This document shows, piece by piece, positions 24,692 through 33,032 of a DNA stretch of 50,585 bases; position 1 is the stretch's first letter, and every line of letters begins with the position of its first letter. Location: contig DASWRM010000042.1 in NCBI GenBank assembly GCA_036403155.1, positions 113,463 through 164,047 on the forward strand. The letters run 5' to 3'. The DNA is from Gaiellales bacterium (GTDB lineage Bacteria; Actinomycetota; Thermoleophilia; Gaiellales; JAICJC01). Made by a program: the position numbers and the translations under genes. The notes below the pieces were generated by a model, which saw only the letters and a list, made by a program, of their open reading frames with translations, was not told where the DNA came from and did no database searches.

Positions 24692-26635
24692 GTGGCACGG
24701 AAGATCCCGGTCCTGGACAGGTTCCTCGGTGCGCCGACGCTGTATGCGATGGCCTACGGCGAGATCGGCAGCTCGCTCTACTACGCGCTCGGCATCACGG
24801 CCGTCTACGCCCTCTCGCTGACCCCGGTGGTGTTCCTGGTGGCCGGAGCGATCTTTGCGCTCGCCGCCGCGGCGTATGCGGAGGGCGGCGCGACGATCCC
24901 CGGGCCGGGAGGCGCAGCGACGTTCGCGCGGCGCGCCTTCAACGACCTGGTGGGCTTCATCGCCGGATGGGCGACGGTGCTCGACTACGTCATCTCGATC
25001 TCGCTCGCCGCGCTGTTCCTCCCGCACTACGTGCTCGGCGCCGTGGGGGAGGACACGCTCAGCGATAACCAGTCGACGGCCGCCGCCGTGGCCATCGTCC
25101 TGGCCGTGACGGTGGCGCGGCTGGTGCGGCGCACCGACGTCTACATGGCGGGGGTCCTGCTGACGCTGCTCGACCTGCTCGTCCAGGTCATGCTCGGGGC
25201 GCTCGGCCTGCTGCTGCTCTTCGACTGGACGGCGCTGACCCGTAACGTCGACCTGGGCGTCGCGCCGACGTGGAACTCGCTCGCGTTCGCGCTGCCGATC
25301 GCGATGATCGGGTTCACCGGCCTCGAGAAGGTGACCAGCCTGGCCGGGCTGGCGAAGCATCCCGAGAAGACGGTGCCAGACAGCGTCCGCACGTCGGTGT
25401 TCACGGTCATCCTCGTCTACGCCGCCGTGGCGACGGCCGCGACGTCGGCGTTCCCGGTGCACCGCGATCCGAGCGCGCCCGCCGGGTACTCGAGCGAGCT
25501 GACGACGCGTTGGCTGGACGCCCCGCTGCTGGGGCTGGCGCGAGCGATCGGCGACCAGTGGGGCAGCGCGGCGGCCGACGCGATGCGCTTCGTCGTCGGC
25601 GTCACCGCGACGCTGATCCTCCTGCTGGCGATCACGACCAGCTTCTCCGGTGCCGCACGGCTCTCGGTCTCGATGGGCGAGCGTCTCCAGCTGCCGGCCG
25701 TGTTCGCAGCGCGCAGCCGCCGTTCGCTGCAGCCCACGGCCGCCCTGCTCGGCATCGGCCTGCTCGCGGCGGGCGGTCTCGTGATCGCGTCGCTGTTCCA
25801 GGGCGAGGAGGTGCTCTCGCTCGCCTCCATCTACAGCTTCGGCATTCTGATCGCGTTCGGGCTCGCCAACGCCTCGATCGTCTGGTTGCGGATCTCGGAG
25901 CCCGACATGCCCCGGCCGTTCATGATGCATGGCAACGTCTGGGTCCGCGGCAGGCTGATCCCGGTGACCGCCGTCGCGGGCGCGGTGGCGGCGTTCGGCG
26001 CATGGGTGATCGCGCTCGGCACGCACCCGGGCGCCCGCGACGTCGGTGTGCTCTGGATGCTCGCCGGGCTTGCGATCTACGCGGTGATTCGGGTGCGGGC
26101 GGGCTTCCCGCTGATGGACCGCTACGAGCCGGGCGCGCCTCCGCCGGAGGACGTGATCGACCTGCCCCGCGGCCCGATCGTCGTGCCGCTCGAGGAGCCG
26201 GGGGACATGGCGGACGAGGTGATGGCGACGGCGTGCCGGCTGGCGGCGGAGAACGGCGCACCGGTGGTCGGCGTCACCGCGATCTCGATCCCGATGCGCG
26301 ACCCGCTCGACGCCCCACGACCCGAGCGCGAGCACGCGGCCGCCGCGGTGCAGGACATGGCGCGGTCGCTGGCCGCGGACTACGGGATCGAGTACCGCAG
26401 CGTGGTGCAGCGGACGCGCAGCCCCGGGCGCGCGATCGTGGATGCGGTGGCCGAGCATGGTGCCGCCCTGATCGTGATCGGCTCACCGGAGAAGCAGCGC
26501 CTCGCGTCGAATCGCCAGGAGGCCTTCTTCGGCCGCACCGTCGACTTCGTGCTCCGCAAGGCGCCGTGCCGGGTGATCGTGACGCACTTCCCGTCGGAGC
26601 AGAGCGTCGAGGCGGCCCACGCCGTGCCTCACTGA
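24692..26635 (+). CDS. APC-superfamily permease with C-terminal universal-stress domain (copy 2)
   Basis: Also 647 residues and clearly a paralogue of the 22581 gene: TM1 has M-A-Y-G-E-I-G-S-S-L-Y-Y-A-L-G, and later F-T-G-L-E-K-V-T replaces Y-T-G-I-E-T-I-S. The Usp-like domain runs from about 490 (G-P-I-V-V-P-L-E-E) to the end (I-V-I-G-S-P-E-K ... F-F-G-R-T-V-D-F-V-L-R). Hydrophobic helices are conserved but the large loop near residue 290 differs, so the copies diverged well before the present. GTG start; possible own leaderless promoter. Confidence 0.87.
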   Translation: MARKIPVLDRFLGAPTLYAMAYGEIGSSLYYALGITAVYALSLTPVVFLVAGAIFALAAAAYAEGGATIPGPGGAATFARRAFNDLVGFIAGWATVLDYVISISLAALFLPHYVLGAVGEDTLSDNQSTAAAVAIVLAVTVARLVRRTDVYMAGVLLTLLDLLVQVMLGALGLLLLFDWTALTRNVDLGVAPTWNSLAFALPIAMIGFTGLEKVTSLAGLAKHPEKTVPDSVRTSVFTVILVYAAVATAATSAFPVHRDPSAPAGYSSELTTRWLDAPLLGLARAIGDQWGSAAADAMRFVVGVTATLILLLAITTSFSGAARLSVSMGERLQLPAVFAARSRRSLQPTAALLGIGLLAAGGLVIASLFQGEEVLSLASIYSFGILIAFGLANASIVWLRISEPDMPRPFMMHGNVWVRGRLIPVTAVAGAVAAFGAWVIALGTHPGARDVGVLWMLAGLAIYAVIRVRAGFPLMDRYEPGAPPPEDVIDLPRGPIVVPLEEPGDMADEVMATACRLAAENGAPVVGVTAISIPMRDPLDAPRPEREHAAAAVQDMARSLAADYGIEYRSVVQRTRSPGRAIVDAVAEHGAALIVIGSPEKQRLASNRQEAFFGRTVDFVLRKAPCRVIVTHFPSEQSVEAAHAVPH

Positions 26636-26655
26636 TGCCGGCTCCAGCTGACCTG

Positions 26656-26661
26656 TAGGCT
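26656..26661 (+). promoter_or_regulatory. -10 box of the SDR gene, leaderless
   Basis: TAGGCT eight nucleotides before the ATG at 26670; the same hexamer recurs before other starts in the window. Confidence 0.6.
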
Positions 26662-26669
26662 CACCGGCC

Positions 26670-27416
26670 ATGGAACCGCCCATCCCGCGGGTCGCGCTCG
26701 TCACTGGTGCGAGCCGCGGCGTCGGCGCCGCGATCGCAGCGGCATTCCTTGCCGAGGGCTACGCGGTGGTGGGCTGTGGGCGAAGCAGTCGGCCGGATGA
26801 GGCGGTCGCCGGGCTCGACTACCGCGTGTGCGACGTCGGCGATCCCTCCGCGATCTCCGGCCTGGTGGCCGGCGTCGTGTCGTCCCACGAGCGGCTGGAC
26901 GTGCTCGTGAACAACGCGGCGGTCGAGGTCGACGCGACGGTGGAGGAGACGACCGTGGAGCAGTGGGACGAGACGCTGGCCGTGAACGTCCGGGCCCCCG
27001 GGCTGTTGTCCGCCGCGGCGATTCCGCACATGCGCGAGCGGGGCGGCGGCGTGATCGTCAACATCGCCTCGATCGACGGCCTCTGGGCGGAGCCGGCGCT
27101 ACCCGCGTACTGCGCGTCGAAGGGGGCGCTGATCGGGCTCACCCGCGCGCTGGCGATCGACCACGGCCGCGACGGGATCCGGTGCGTTGCGATCTGCCCG
27201 AGCTACGTGCGAACGGCGATGCTCGAGCAGTTCTTCGATTCCCAGCGGGATCCGGCGGCTGCGCGGGCGGACGGCGTCGCGATGCACCCGATCGGCCGGC
27301 TCGCAGAGCCGTCGGACATCGCCGATCTGGCGGTGTTCCTCGCGAGCGACCGCGCATCGTTCCTCACCGGGCACGCATACATGGCCGACGGCGGGATGAT
27401 CGCCGGGCACCTCTGA
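26670..27416 (+). CDS. Short-chain dehydrogenase/reductase
   Basis: A 248-residue classical SDR. NAD(P)-binding T-G-A-S-R-G-V-G-A near residues 11-19, N-N-A-A at about 87, the catalytic triad Ser (N-I-A-S), Tyr and Lys (Y-C-A-S-K), and a C-terminal A-Y-M-A-D-G-G-M. An Arg/Ser-rich loop after the second strand (C-G-R-S-S-R) suggests NADP preference. Many actinobacterial SDRs act on 3-oxoacyl or sugar substrates; nothing here narrows the choice. It is followed by the repeat array rather than a gene. Confidence 0.88.
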   Translation: MEPPIPRVALVTGASRGVGAAIAAAFLAEGYAVVGCGRSSRPDEAVAGLDYRVCDVGDPSAISGLVAGVVSSHERLDVLVNNAAVEVDATVEETTVEQWDETLAVNVRAPGLLSAAAIPHMRERGGGVIVNIASIDGLWAEPALPAYCASKGALIGLTRALAIDHGRDGIRCVAICPSYVRTAMLEQFFDSQRDPAAARADGVAMHPIGRLAEPSDIADLAVFLASDRASFLTGHAYMADGGMIAGHL

Positions 27417-27438
27417 GGCCGGGGCGTGCGGCGCCGCC

Positions 27439-27644
27439 GTCACAGAGTTCATGACGCAGACGCCCAATTCTTGGAGACCAAGCCAGATCGTGTGGGCGTG
27501 ACGCTCGTGGTGCACCGTTGCGACGGGGTCCCGCCTGGTTGGGCGGAATCGGACGCTCACCCCACCCGCCGGTGACCAAGTCGATCTCGTGGGTGGGTGC
27601 CGAGACGTTGCGTACTCGGCACAGGCCGTCATGGGAGCGTCACG
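27439..27644. repeat. 206-bp structured tandem repeat, copy 1
   Basis: First of two nearly identical units spaced 232 bp apart between the convergent ends of the SDR and hom genes. It holds stem-loops CTTGG-AGA-CCAAG (27470-27482), CCGCC/GGCGG (27531-27546), CACCC-c-ACCC/GGGTGGGTG (27558-27599) and GTGCCGAGACG-TTG-CGTaCTCGGCAC (27597-27622); the last two overlap and may exclude each other. GTGACGCT/AGCGTCAC (27498-27505 with 27636-27643) could close a multibranch fold. The region carries no recognisable gene; short open frames on both strands have no conserved protein features. Confidence 0.9.
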
Positions 27645-27670
27645 CCCGCCGTTGCCGCTCGGCGCCGCGC

Positions 27671-27876
27671 GTCACAGAGCTCATGACGCAGACGCCCAAT
27701 TCTTGGAGACCAAGCCGGATCGCGTGGGCGTGACGCTTGTGGTGCACGATTGCGACGGGGTCCCGCCTGGTTGGGCGGAATCGGCCGCTCACCCCACCCG
27801 CCGGTGACCAAGTCGATCTCGTGGGTGGGTGCCGAGACGTTGCGTACTCGGCACAGGCCGTCATGGGAGCGTCACG
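27671..27876. repeat. 206-bp structured tandem repeat, copy 2
   Basis: Differs from copy 1 at seven positions (unit positions 10, 47, 53, 68, 78, 79 and 115); the last 91 bases are identical. None of the differences falls in the paired arms listed for copy 1. A 26-bp spacer separates the units, and ggcgccg precedes both. The hom gene ends 20 bp downstream on the other strand. No integrase, transposase or inverted end is seen. A structured RNA, a REP-like element or a decayed repeat family are all possible. Confidence 0.9.
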
Positions 27877-27896
27877 GCGGCCGTCACCGGGGCCGG

Positions 27897-29186
27897 CTAC
27901 CGAGGCGCCCGCTCCAGCACCGGCAGCAGGACCGGAGCCGCGCGGCTGAAGTCCTTGCCGGCGACGCCGTCCGCCGCGGCGCGGACGTCGCCCTCGGGTG
28001 CGCGGTGCGTGAGGATGACGATGTGCACGCCTGCCTCACCCGGGTGCTGCACCACCTGGGCGACCGAGACGCCGTGGTCGGCGAGCTGCTGCGCCACCTG
28101 CGCCAGCACGCCGGGCGTGTCGTCGACGGTGAACCGCAGATAGCAGGGGCTCTCCAGCCGGTCGGGCGGGAAGCGCCCGATGTCCCGGTAGTGCACGTCG
28201 TGCTGGAGGAACCCGGTGCCCTGTGTCCCGATCACCGCGACCACATCCCCGATCACGGCGCTTGCCGTCTCATCGCCGCCGGCGCCCGGCCCCTCGAGGA
28301 TCACCTCGCGGATCGAGCGGCCCTGCAGCATGACGGCGTTGAACGCCCCGTCCACCGCCGCGAGCGGGTGGTCGGCTCTCAGCAGGCACGGGTGCACGCG
28401 CGCCGCCACGCCGCCGTCTCCCTGCCAGGCCGACGCGATCAGCTTCACCGCGTAGCCGAACTCGGCGGCATGCTCGACGTCTGCCAGATGCAGCTCGTTG
28501 ATCCCGACGTGCCCGACCTCCTCGAGCCGCACCCGGGTGTGGAAGGCGATCGACGCGAGGATCGCGATCTTTGCAGCGGCGTCTGCGCCGGTGACGTCCT
28601 CGGTCGGATCGGCCTCCGCGTAGCCCAGCGCCTGGGCCTCCGCCAGCGCCTCCTCGTACGTCGAGCCGCTCTGGATCATGCGCGTGAGGATGAAGTTGGT
28701 CGTGCCGTTGACGATGCCGTCGATCCGGTGCACCGTCGTGACGATCATCGACTCGCGGAGCACCTTGACCACCGGGATCGCCGCGCAGACGCTGGCCTCG
28801 AACCGCAGCTGCACGCCGTTTCGCTCCGCCGTCCCGAACAGCTCGTCGCCGTATCGCGAGAGCAGCTGCTTGTTCGCGGAGACGACCGACTTGCCGGCGG
28901 CCAGCAGCTGGAGCACGTATTCGCGGGTCGGGTCGACGCCGCCCATCACCTCCGCCACCACGGAGATGTCCGGGTCGTCCCGGAGCCGGGCGAAGTCGGT
29001 CGTCAGCAGCCCTTCGGGGGCGTCCGGGTGCCGGCCGGGGTCGCGCACGAGCGCCGCCGCCACCTCCACCGGGTGCCCGGTGACCCGCTCGATCGCCTCG
29101 GCGCCGTCGGTCAGCAGCCGGTGCACGGACGAGCCGACCGTCCCGTACCCGAGCAGGCCGATGCGGATGGGGGATGGGGCGGACAC
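27897..29186 (-). CDS. hom: Homoserine dehydrogenase with C-terminal ACT domain
   Basis: Reduces aspartate semialdehyde to homoserine, the branch point to threonine and methionine. The 429-residue chain opens I-G-L-L-G-Y-G-T-V-G (NAD(P) site), has S-A-N-K-Q-L-L, the catalytic region N-G-T-T-N-F-I-L-T and A-D-P-T-E-D-V-T-G-x-D, and an ACT regulatory domain at about 350-420 (V-D-D-T-P-G-V-L-A-Q-V), which in the family mediates threonine inhibition. GTG 29186 is leaderless: TAGCCT ends 8 nt upstream. It is divergent from the TrkA genes and faces thrC-thrB across them. Confidence 0.95.
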   Translation of the reverse strand: MSAPSPIRIGLLGYGTVGSSVHRLLTDGAEAIERVTGHPVEVAAALVRDPGRHPDAPEGLLTTDFARLRDDPDISVVAEVMGGVDPTREYVLQLLAAGKSVVSANKQLLSRYGDELFGTAERNGVQLRFEASVCAAIPVVKVLRESMIVTTVHRIDGIVNGTTNFILTRMIQSGSTYEEALAEAQALGYAEADPTEDVTGADAAAKIAILASIAFHTRVRLEEVGHVGINELHLADVEHAAEFGYAVKLIASAWQGDGGVAARVHPCLLRADHPLAAVDGAFNAVMLQGRSIREVILEGPGAGGDETASAVIGDVVAVIGTQGTGFLQHDVHYRDIGRFPPDRLESPCYLRFTVDDTPGVLAQVAQQLADHGVSVAQVVQHPGEAGVHIVILTHRAPEGDVRAAADGVAGKDFSRAAPVLLPVLERAPR

Positions 29187-29194
29187 GACGCGCA

Positions 29195-29200
29195 AGGCTA
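29195..29200 (-). promoter_or_regulatory. -10 box of hom, leaderless
   Basis: TAGCCT on the minus strand, eight nucleotides before GTG 29186. With the plus-strand box at 29248 it forms a compact divergent promoter within 73 bp. Confidence 0.6.
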
Positions 29201-29247
29201 CCGAAAGACGGCCGCCGGAAGTCTTCGCACCCGCCCGGGGCAGCCTG

Positions 29248-29253
29248 TACGCT
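29248..29253 (+). promoter_or_regulatory. -10 box of the TrkA pair, leaderless
   Basis: TACGCT six nucleotides before ATG 29260. Confidence 0.6.
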
Positions 29254-29259
29254 AATCCC

Positions 29260-29679
29260 ATGAAGCTCTTGATCGTGGGATGTGGCCGCGTGGGCTCGTC
29301 GATCGCCCGCGAGATGGCGGACGACGGGCATGACGTCGCGGTGATCGACGAGGATCCCGAGGCGCTCCAGCGCCTGCCCGAGTCGTGGCCGGGCCGCTTC
29401 CTCCACGGCCACGGGCTCGACACGGAGGTGCTGGTCGAGGGCGGCATCGCCACGGCGGACGCCGTGGTCGTCTGCACGGACGGCGACAACACCAACATCG
29501 TCATCGCCCAGATCGCGCGCACCCGCTTTCATTGCCCGTGCGTGGTCACGCGCGTCTTCGACCCGGGTCGGGCGGCGTTCTACGACAAGCTCGGGCTGCA
29601 GACCGTCTGCCCGACGTCGCGGTCGATCGAGACGATGACCCAGGCGATCTGCGACACACCGGGTCGCAGCGTCGCGTGA
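29260..29679 (+). CDS. TrkA-N (RCK) nucleotide-binding protein, short form
   Basis: A 139-residue RCK N-lobe: V-G-C-G-R-V-G-S-S-I-A-R (dinucleotide loop, residues 6-17), V-I-D-E-D-P at the second-strand acidic end, G-L-D-T-E-V-L and C-T-D-G-D-N-T-N. There is no RCK-C lobe. Such proteins gate K+ channels or transporters in response to NAD(H) or ATP/ADP. It is paired with the longer 29693 protein, as in the CeoB/CeoC pairs of mycobacteria. No TrkH/KtrB membrane subunit is in the window. Confidence 0.87.
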   Translation: MKLLIVGCGRVGSSIAREMADDGHDVAVIDEDPEALQRLPESWPGRFLHGHGLDTEVLVEGGIATADAVVVCTDGDNTNIVIAQIARTRFHCPCVVTRVFDPGRAAFYDKLGLQTVCPTSRSIETMTQAICDTPGRSVA

Positions 29680-29692
29680 GAGGAGCGGGCTC

Positions 29693-30361
29693 GTGTACAT
29701 CCTGATCGTCGGCGGCGGCAAGGTGGGCAGCAACCTGACGTCGACCCTGATGAAGATGGGGCACGAGGTGACCCTGATCGAGGGCGACCGCGACCGGTAC
29801 GCGCTGCTCGAGGAGAAGTTCGAGCACGTGGTGCGGCCGGGCGACGCGACCGAGCTGTTCGTGCTGGAGCGAGCCGGGGTCGAGCGCGCCGACCTGGTGG
29901 TGGCTGTGACCGGTGACGACGAGGACAACATCATCGTCTGCCAGGTGGCCAAGGAGAAGTACGGCGTCCCCAAGGTGATCGCCCGCGTCAACGACCCGCG
30001 CAACCAGCCGCACTTCGACATGGTGGGGATCACGCTGACGGTATCGGCCACGGCGACGATCCTCGCGCTGATCGAGCACGAGCTGCCCCAGCACGAGCTG
30101 GTGACGCTGATCGACCTCAAGCGCGAGAACCTCGAGATCGTCGAGTTCGCCATCGGCGACGGCTCGCCGGCTGCGGGCAAGTACGTGCGTGAGCTGAACC
30201 TCCCGAGCCGGTCGCGGCTGATCTCCGTGACCCGTGACGGGCGGGCCGAGATCGCCATCGGCGACACCCAGCTCGAGCCCGGCGATCTCGTCATGGCGAT
30301 CCTCGAGCCGGGCGTCGAGGAAGAGCTGAAGCACCAGCTGATGCCCAGCATGCCGGCGTAG
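29693..30361 (+). CDS. TrkA (RCK-N plus RCK-C) potassium-uptake regulator
   Basis: A 222-residue protein with RCK-N at about 1-125 (I-V-G-G-G-K-V-G-S-N-L, then G-D-A-T-E-L, T-G-D-D-E-D-N-I-I) and RCK-C at about 135-215 (L-V-T-L-I-D-L-K, ending G-D-L-V-M-A-I-L-E-P-G). RCK-C lobes often bind c-di-AMP or cations. GTG 29693 has gagaggag 7 nt upstream. It lies 13 nt after the first RCK gene, and its stop abuts thrC. The likely partner is a K+ transporter encoded elsewhere, or one of the APC-type permeases nearby. Confidence 0.9.
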   Translation: MYILIVGGGKVGSNLTSTLMKMGHEVTLIEGDRDRYALLEEKFEHVVRPGDATELFVLERAGVERADLVVAVTGDDEDNIIVCQVAKEKYGVPKVIARVNDPRNQPHFDMVGITLTVSATATILALIEHELPQHELVTLIDLKRENLEIVEFAIGDGSPAAGKYVRELNLPSRSRLISVTRDGRAEIAIGDTQLEPGDLVMAILEPGVEEELKHQLMPSMPA

Positions 30362-31414
30362 GTGCCGGCGATGACCGGGCTGATCGATCGCTACCGCGAC
30401 CGGCTCCCGGTCACCGACGCGACGCCGGTGATCTCGCTCGGTGAGGGATCGACGCCGCTCGTGCACGCGCCGCGGCTGTCGGCGCTGACCGGGCTCGACG
30501 TCCACCTCAAGTACGAGGGCCTGAACCCGACCGGGTCGTTCAAGGACCGCGGCATGACCATGGCCGTCTCCAAGGCCGTCGAGGACGGCGCGACCGCCGC
30601 CGTGTGCGCGTCGACCGGGAACACGTCGGCGTCGGCCGCCGCGTACTGCGGTCGCGCGGGGCTGCGGCTGGCGGTCGTGCTGCCCGAGGGCGCGATCGCG
30701 CGCGGGAAGCTCGCGCAGGCGCAGATCTGCGGCGCACGCGTGATCGCGATCCAGGGAAGCTTCGACGACGCGCTCCGGCTCGTCCGGGAGCTGGTCGACC
30801 GCCATCCGGTGGCGCTCCTGAACTCGATCAACCCGTTCCGGCTCGAGGGCCAGAAGACCGCTGCGTTCGAGGTGGTCGAGCAGCTGGGAGGCGCGCCGGA
30901 CTGGCTGGCGCTGCCCGTTGGCAACGGCGGCAACATCACTGCGTACTGGAGGGGATTCGGCGAGCTCGGCGTCGCGCCGCGCATGCTCGCCGGTCAGGCG
31001 GCGGGAGCCGCGCCGCTGGTCACCCGAGCACCGGTGCCGCACCCGTCCACCGTTGCCACCGCGATCCGCATCGGCAACCCGGCGCGGCTGGACGAGGCGC
31101 TGGCCGCGGTGGACGAGTCCAACGGCGGCATCCGGGCGATTCCGGATGACGGCATCCTGGCCGCCTACCGGATGCTGGCCCAGGAGGAGGGGGTCTTCTG
31201 TGAGCCGGCCTCCGCCGCCTCGGTCGCGGCCCTGCTCGAGGCGGCGCGTGACGGGCTGGTCGAGGAGGGCTCGCGGGTCGTGTGCGTGCTGACCGGCCAC
31301 GGCCTCAAGGATCCCGACACGGCCGGTCAGGAAGGCGCCGAGATCCTGCGCTGCCCGCCCGCGGTCGAACGGCTCGAGGAGCTCGCCTTCGCGCCGGAGC
31401 CCGCGCTTGTCTGA
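30362..31414 (+). CDS. thrC: Threonine synthase
   Basis: PLP enzyme converting O-phosphohomoserine to threonine. In 350 residues: the PLP lysine is Lys61 in [24 protein letters not shown] follows, and G-N-G-G-N binds phosphate. The length and T-G-N-T-S motif fit the class I-like actinobacterial form. It starts directly after the TrkA stop at GTG 30362 (an ATG three codons on is the alternative). Its last 8 nt overlap thrB, giving a thrC-thrB unit downstream of the TrkA pair. Confidence 0.94.
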   Translation: MPAMTGLIDRYRDRLPVTDATPVISLGEGSTPLVHAPRLSALTGLDVHLKYEGLNPTGSFKDRGMTMAVSKAVEDGATAAVCASTGNTSASAAAYCGRAGLRLAVVLPEGAIARGKLAQAQICGARVIAIQGSFDDALRLVRELVDRHPVALLNSINPFRLEGQKTAAFEVVEQLGGAPDWLALPVGNGGNITAYWRGFGELGVAPRMLAGQAAGAAPLVTRAPVPHPSTVATAIRIGNPARLDEALAAVDESNGGIRAIPDDGILAAYRMLAQEEGVFCEPASAASVAALLEAARDGLVEEGSRVVCVLTGHGLKDPDTAGQEGAEILRCPPAVERLEELAFAPEPALV

Positions 31415-32279
31415 CAGCCTGCGCGTCACCGCGCCGGCGTCGTCGGCGAATCTGGGGCCGGGGTTCGACGCCATGGCGCTCGCGCTCGAGCTGCGAAACG
31501 AGGTGGTGATCGACGCCGCCGAAGGGGCGAGCCCCCAGATCGACGTGACCGGCGAGGGTGCCGATGAGCTGCGCGGCGGGCGCGACAATCTGTTCCTGCG
31601 AGCGTTCGCCGCGGGCGGCGGCGATCCGGCCGGGCTGCGTTTTCGGATGCTCAACCGCGTCCCGTTTGCGCGCGGCCTGGGGTCGAGCGCGGCAACGATC
31701 GTCGCCGGCCTCGCCGCAGCCGACGCCTGGAGTGAGCACCCGAGCCGCGACCTGCTCGGCATCGCCGCGGAGCTCGAGGGGCACCCCGACAACGTCGCCG
31801 CCGCTCTGAACGGCGGTCTCACCCTGGCCTGGGCCGGCCCGCAGGGGCTCTCGGCGATCGGGTTCGGCGCGCCCGAAGCCGGCTTCGTCGCCGTCGTCCC
31901 CGAGCAGCGGCTGTCAACGGCGCAGGCGCGCGCCGCGCTGCCGGCCGAGGTGCCGCACGCGGACGCGGTGCACACCGCCACCAGGGCGGCGCTGCTCGTC
32001 GCGGCACTCGGTTCCGGCGACGCCGAGCTGCTGCGCGACGCGCTCGACGACCGGCTGCACGAGCCCTACCGTGCGCCGCTGGCGCCTCTGCTGGGGACGG
32101 TCCGCGAGCGGTGTGCGGCCGATCGCGGCGTCTACGGCGTGACGCTCTCGGGGGCGGGACCGAGCGTCCTGGTCTGGTGCGAGCCGGGCGAGGAGACGCG
32201 TGTCGCGGCCGCGCTCGACGTCCCCGGCTCGTCGGCGATGCCGCTCGACGTGGCGGGGCACGGCGTCAGCGTGGACTGA
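31407..32279 (+). CDS. thrB: Homoserine kinase
   Basis: GHMP kinase that phosphorylates homoserine. The 290-residue chain has [13 protein letters not shown] near the N-terminus, the ATP loop [10 protein letters not shown] near 89-98, [10 protein letters not shown] and the C-terminal S-G-A-G-P-S-V. The start is TTG 31407, overlapping thrC by 8 nt. Its stop abuts the stop of the convergent HAD gene, so TGATCA serves both. Confidence 0.94.
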   Translation: MSDSLRVTAPASSANLGPGFDAMALALELRNEVVIDAAEGASPQIDVTGEGADELRGGRDNLFLRAFAAGGGDPAGLRFRMLNRVPFARGLGSSAATIVAGLAAADAWSEHPSRDLLGIAAELEGHPDNVAAALNGGLTLAWAGPQGLSAIGFGAPEAGFVAVVPEQRLSTAQARAALPAEVPHADAVHTATRAALLVAALGSGDAELLRDALDDRLHEPYRAPLAPLLGTVRERCAADRGVYGVTLSGAGPSVLVWCEPGEETRVAAALDVPGSSAMPLDVAGHGVSVD

Positions 32280-32885
32280 TCACGCGGCCGCCCGGAGCAG
32301 CTCGGCCGGCGACTCCATCAGGTATGTGGGATGCGCGGCCAGGATCTCGGCACGGTCGCCGCCTGTCCAGAGCGCGCCGGCCGTCTCGGCACCCGCGCGG
32401 GCCGCCGCTGCGATGACGGCGGGGGAGGCGGAGACGATCAGCGCGTCGCCGTGAGCGAGGCCCATCTCCTCGATCAGGCGGACGGGCCCGGCATGCTCGG
32501 GCTCGACGCGCTCCAGCTCGAGCCGTCGCGCGAGCCCCAGGAAGTGGGTGACTATGGCACCGACCTGCGCCGGGCCCGGCGACCAGGCGGCCATGCGCAC
32601 CCCTGCTGTGGCCAGCCGGCGCACCACCGAGTTCAGCTCCGGGTCGGGCCGCACATAGACGGGGATGTGCTCCTCGTAGAACCGGGCGAGCTCGATCTCC
32701 CAGGTGGAAACCTCCGCGCCGGCCCACGCCTCGAGCTGGGCGAGCCCCTCGCAGCGGTCGGCCGAGATCGTTGCCGGGTCGAGCGGGGACACGCGGCCGA
32801 GACGGCGGGCGAGATGGTCGACCGCGTCGTGCCAGAGCCGCGCTCCCGGCGCGAGCGCGTCCTCGGCCAGGATCACCGCCTTCAC
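32280..32885 (-). CDS. Degenerate HAD-superfamily protein
   Basis: A 201-residue chain with the HAD layout: opening strand V-I-L-A-E-D-A-L, a helical cap, M-A-A-W-S-P-G-P at the motif II position, and A-L-I-V-S-A-S-P-A-V-I-A-A-A-A-R-A-G-A-E-T at the motif IV position. The motif I D-x-D is replaced by A-E-D-A and the motif IV aspartates by Ser/Ala, so phosphatase activity looks lost. GTG 32885 is leaderless, with TAGGCT 7 nt upstream. It converges on thrB with no gap. Regulatory or binding role possible; the HAD assignment is from overall pattern. Confidence 0.65.
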   Translation of the reverse strand: MKAVILAEDALAPGARLWHDAVDHLARRLGRVSPLDPATISADRCEGLAQLEAWAGAEVSTWEIELARFYEEHIPVYVRPDPELNSVVRRLATAGVRMAAWSPGPAQVGAIVTHFLGLARRLELERVEPEHAGPVRLIEEMGLAHGDALIVSASPAVIAAAARAGAETAGALWTGGDRAEILAAHPTYLMESPAELLRAAA

Positions 32886-32892
32886 GGGCCGC

Positions 32893-32898
32893 AGCCTA
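32893..32898 (-). promoter_or_regulatory. -10 box of the HAD-like gene, leaderless
   Basis: TAGGCT on the minus strand, seven nucleotides before GTG 32885. Confidence 0.6.
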
Positions 32899-33032
32899 GC
32901 CCCGGCCCCGCGGGTGTCACGGCAGTCGTGACGGATTCGCGGCGATCTTGCACGAAACGCCGTCTGGATCCGTGACGGGGATCCACCGCAGGATGGGCCT
33001 GAACGCTCCCATCCAGAAAGGAACCCCGCCCC

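Noticed and set aside
27517-27864. Short open frames within the repeat units, some shared by both copies
   Set aside because: Six amino-acid differences in about 65 residues between copies at 97% DNA identity show no protein-level constraint; no start signals of note.
27439-27876. CRISPR array
   Set aside because: Only two units of 206 bp with a 26-bp spacer, no short regular repeats and no cas genes.
29546-31981. 811-codon open frame on the minus strand across trkA, thrC and thrB
   Set aside because: Runs through three well-supported genes in the opposite direction and has antisense-type composition.
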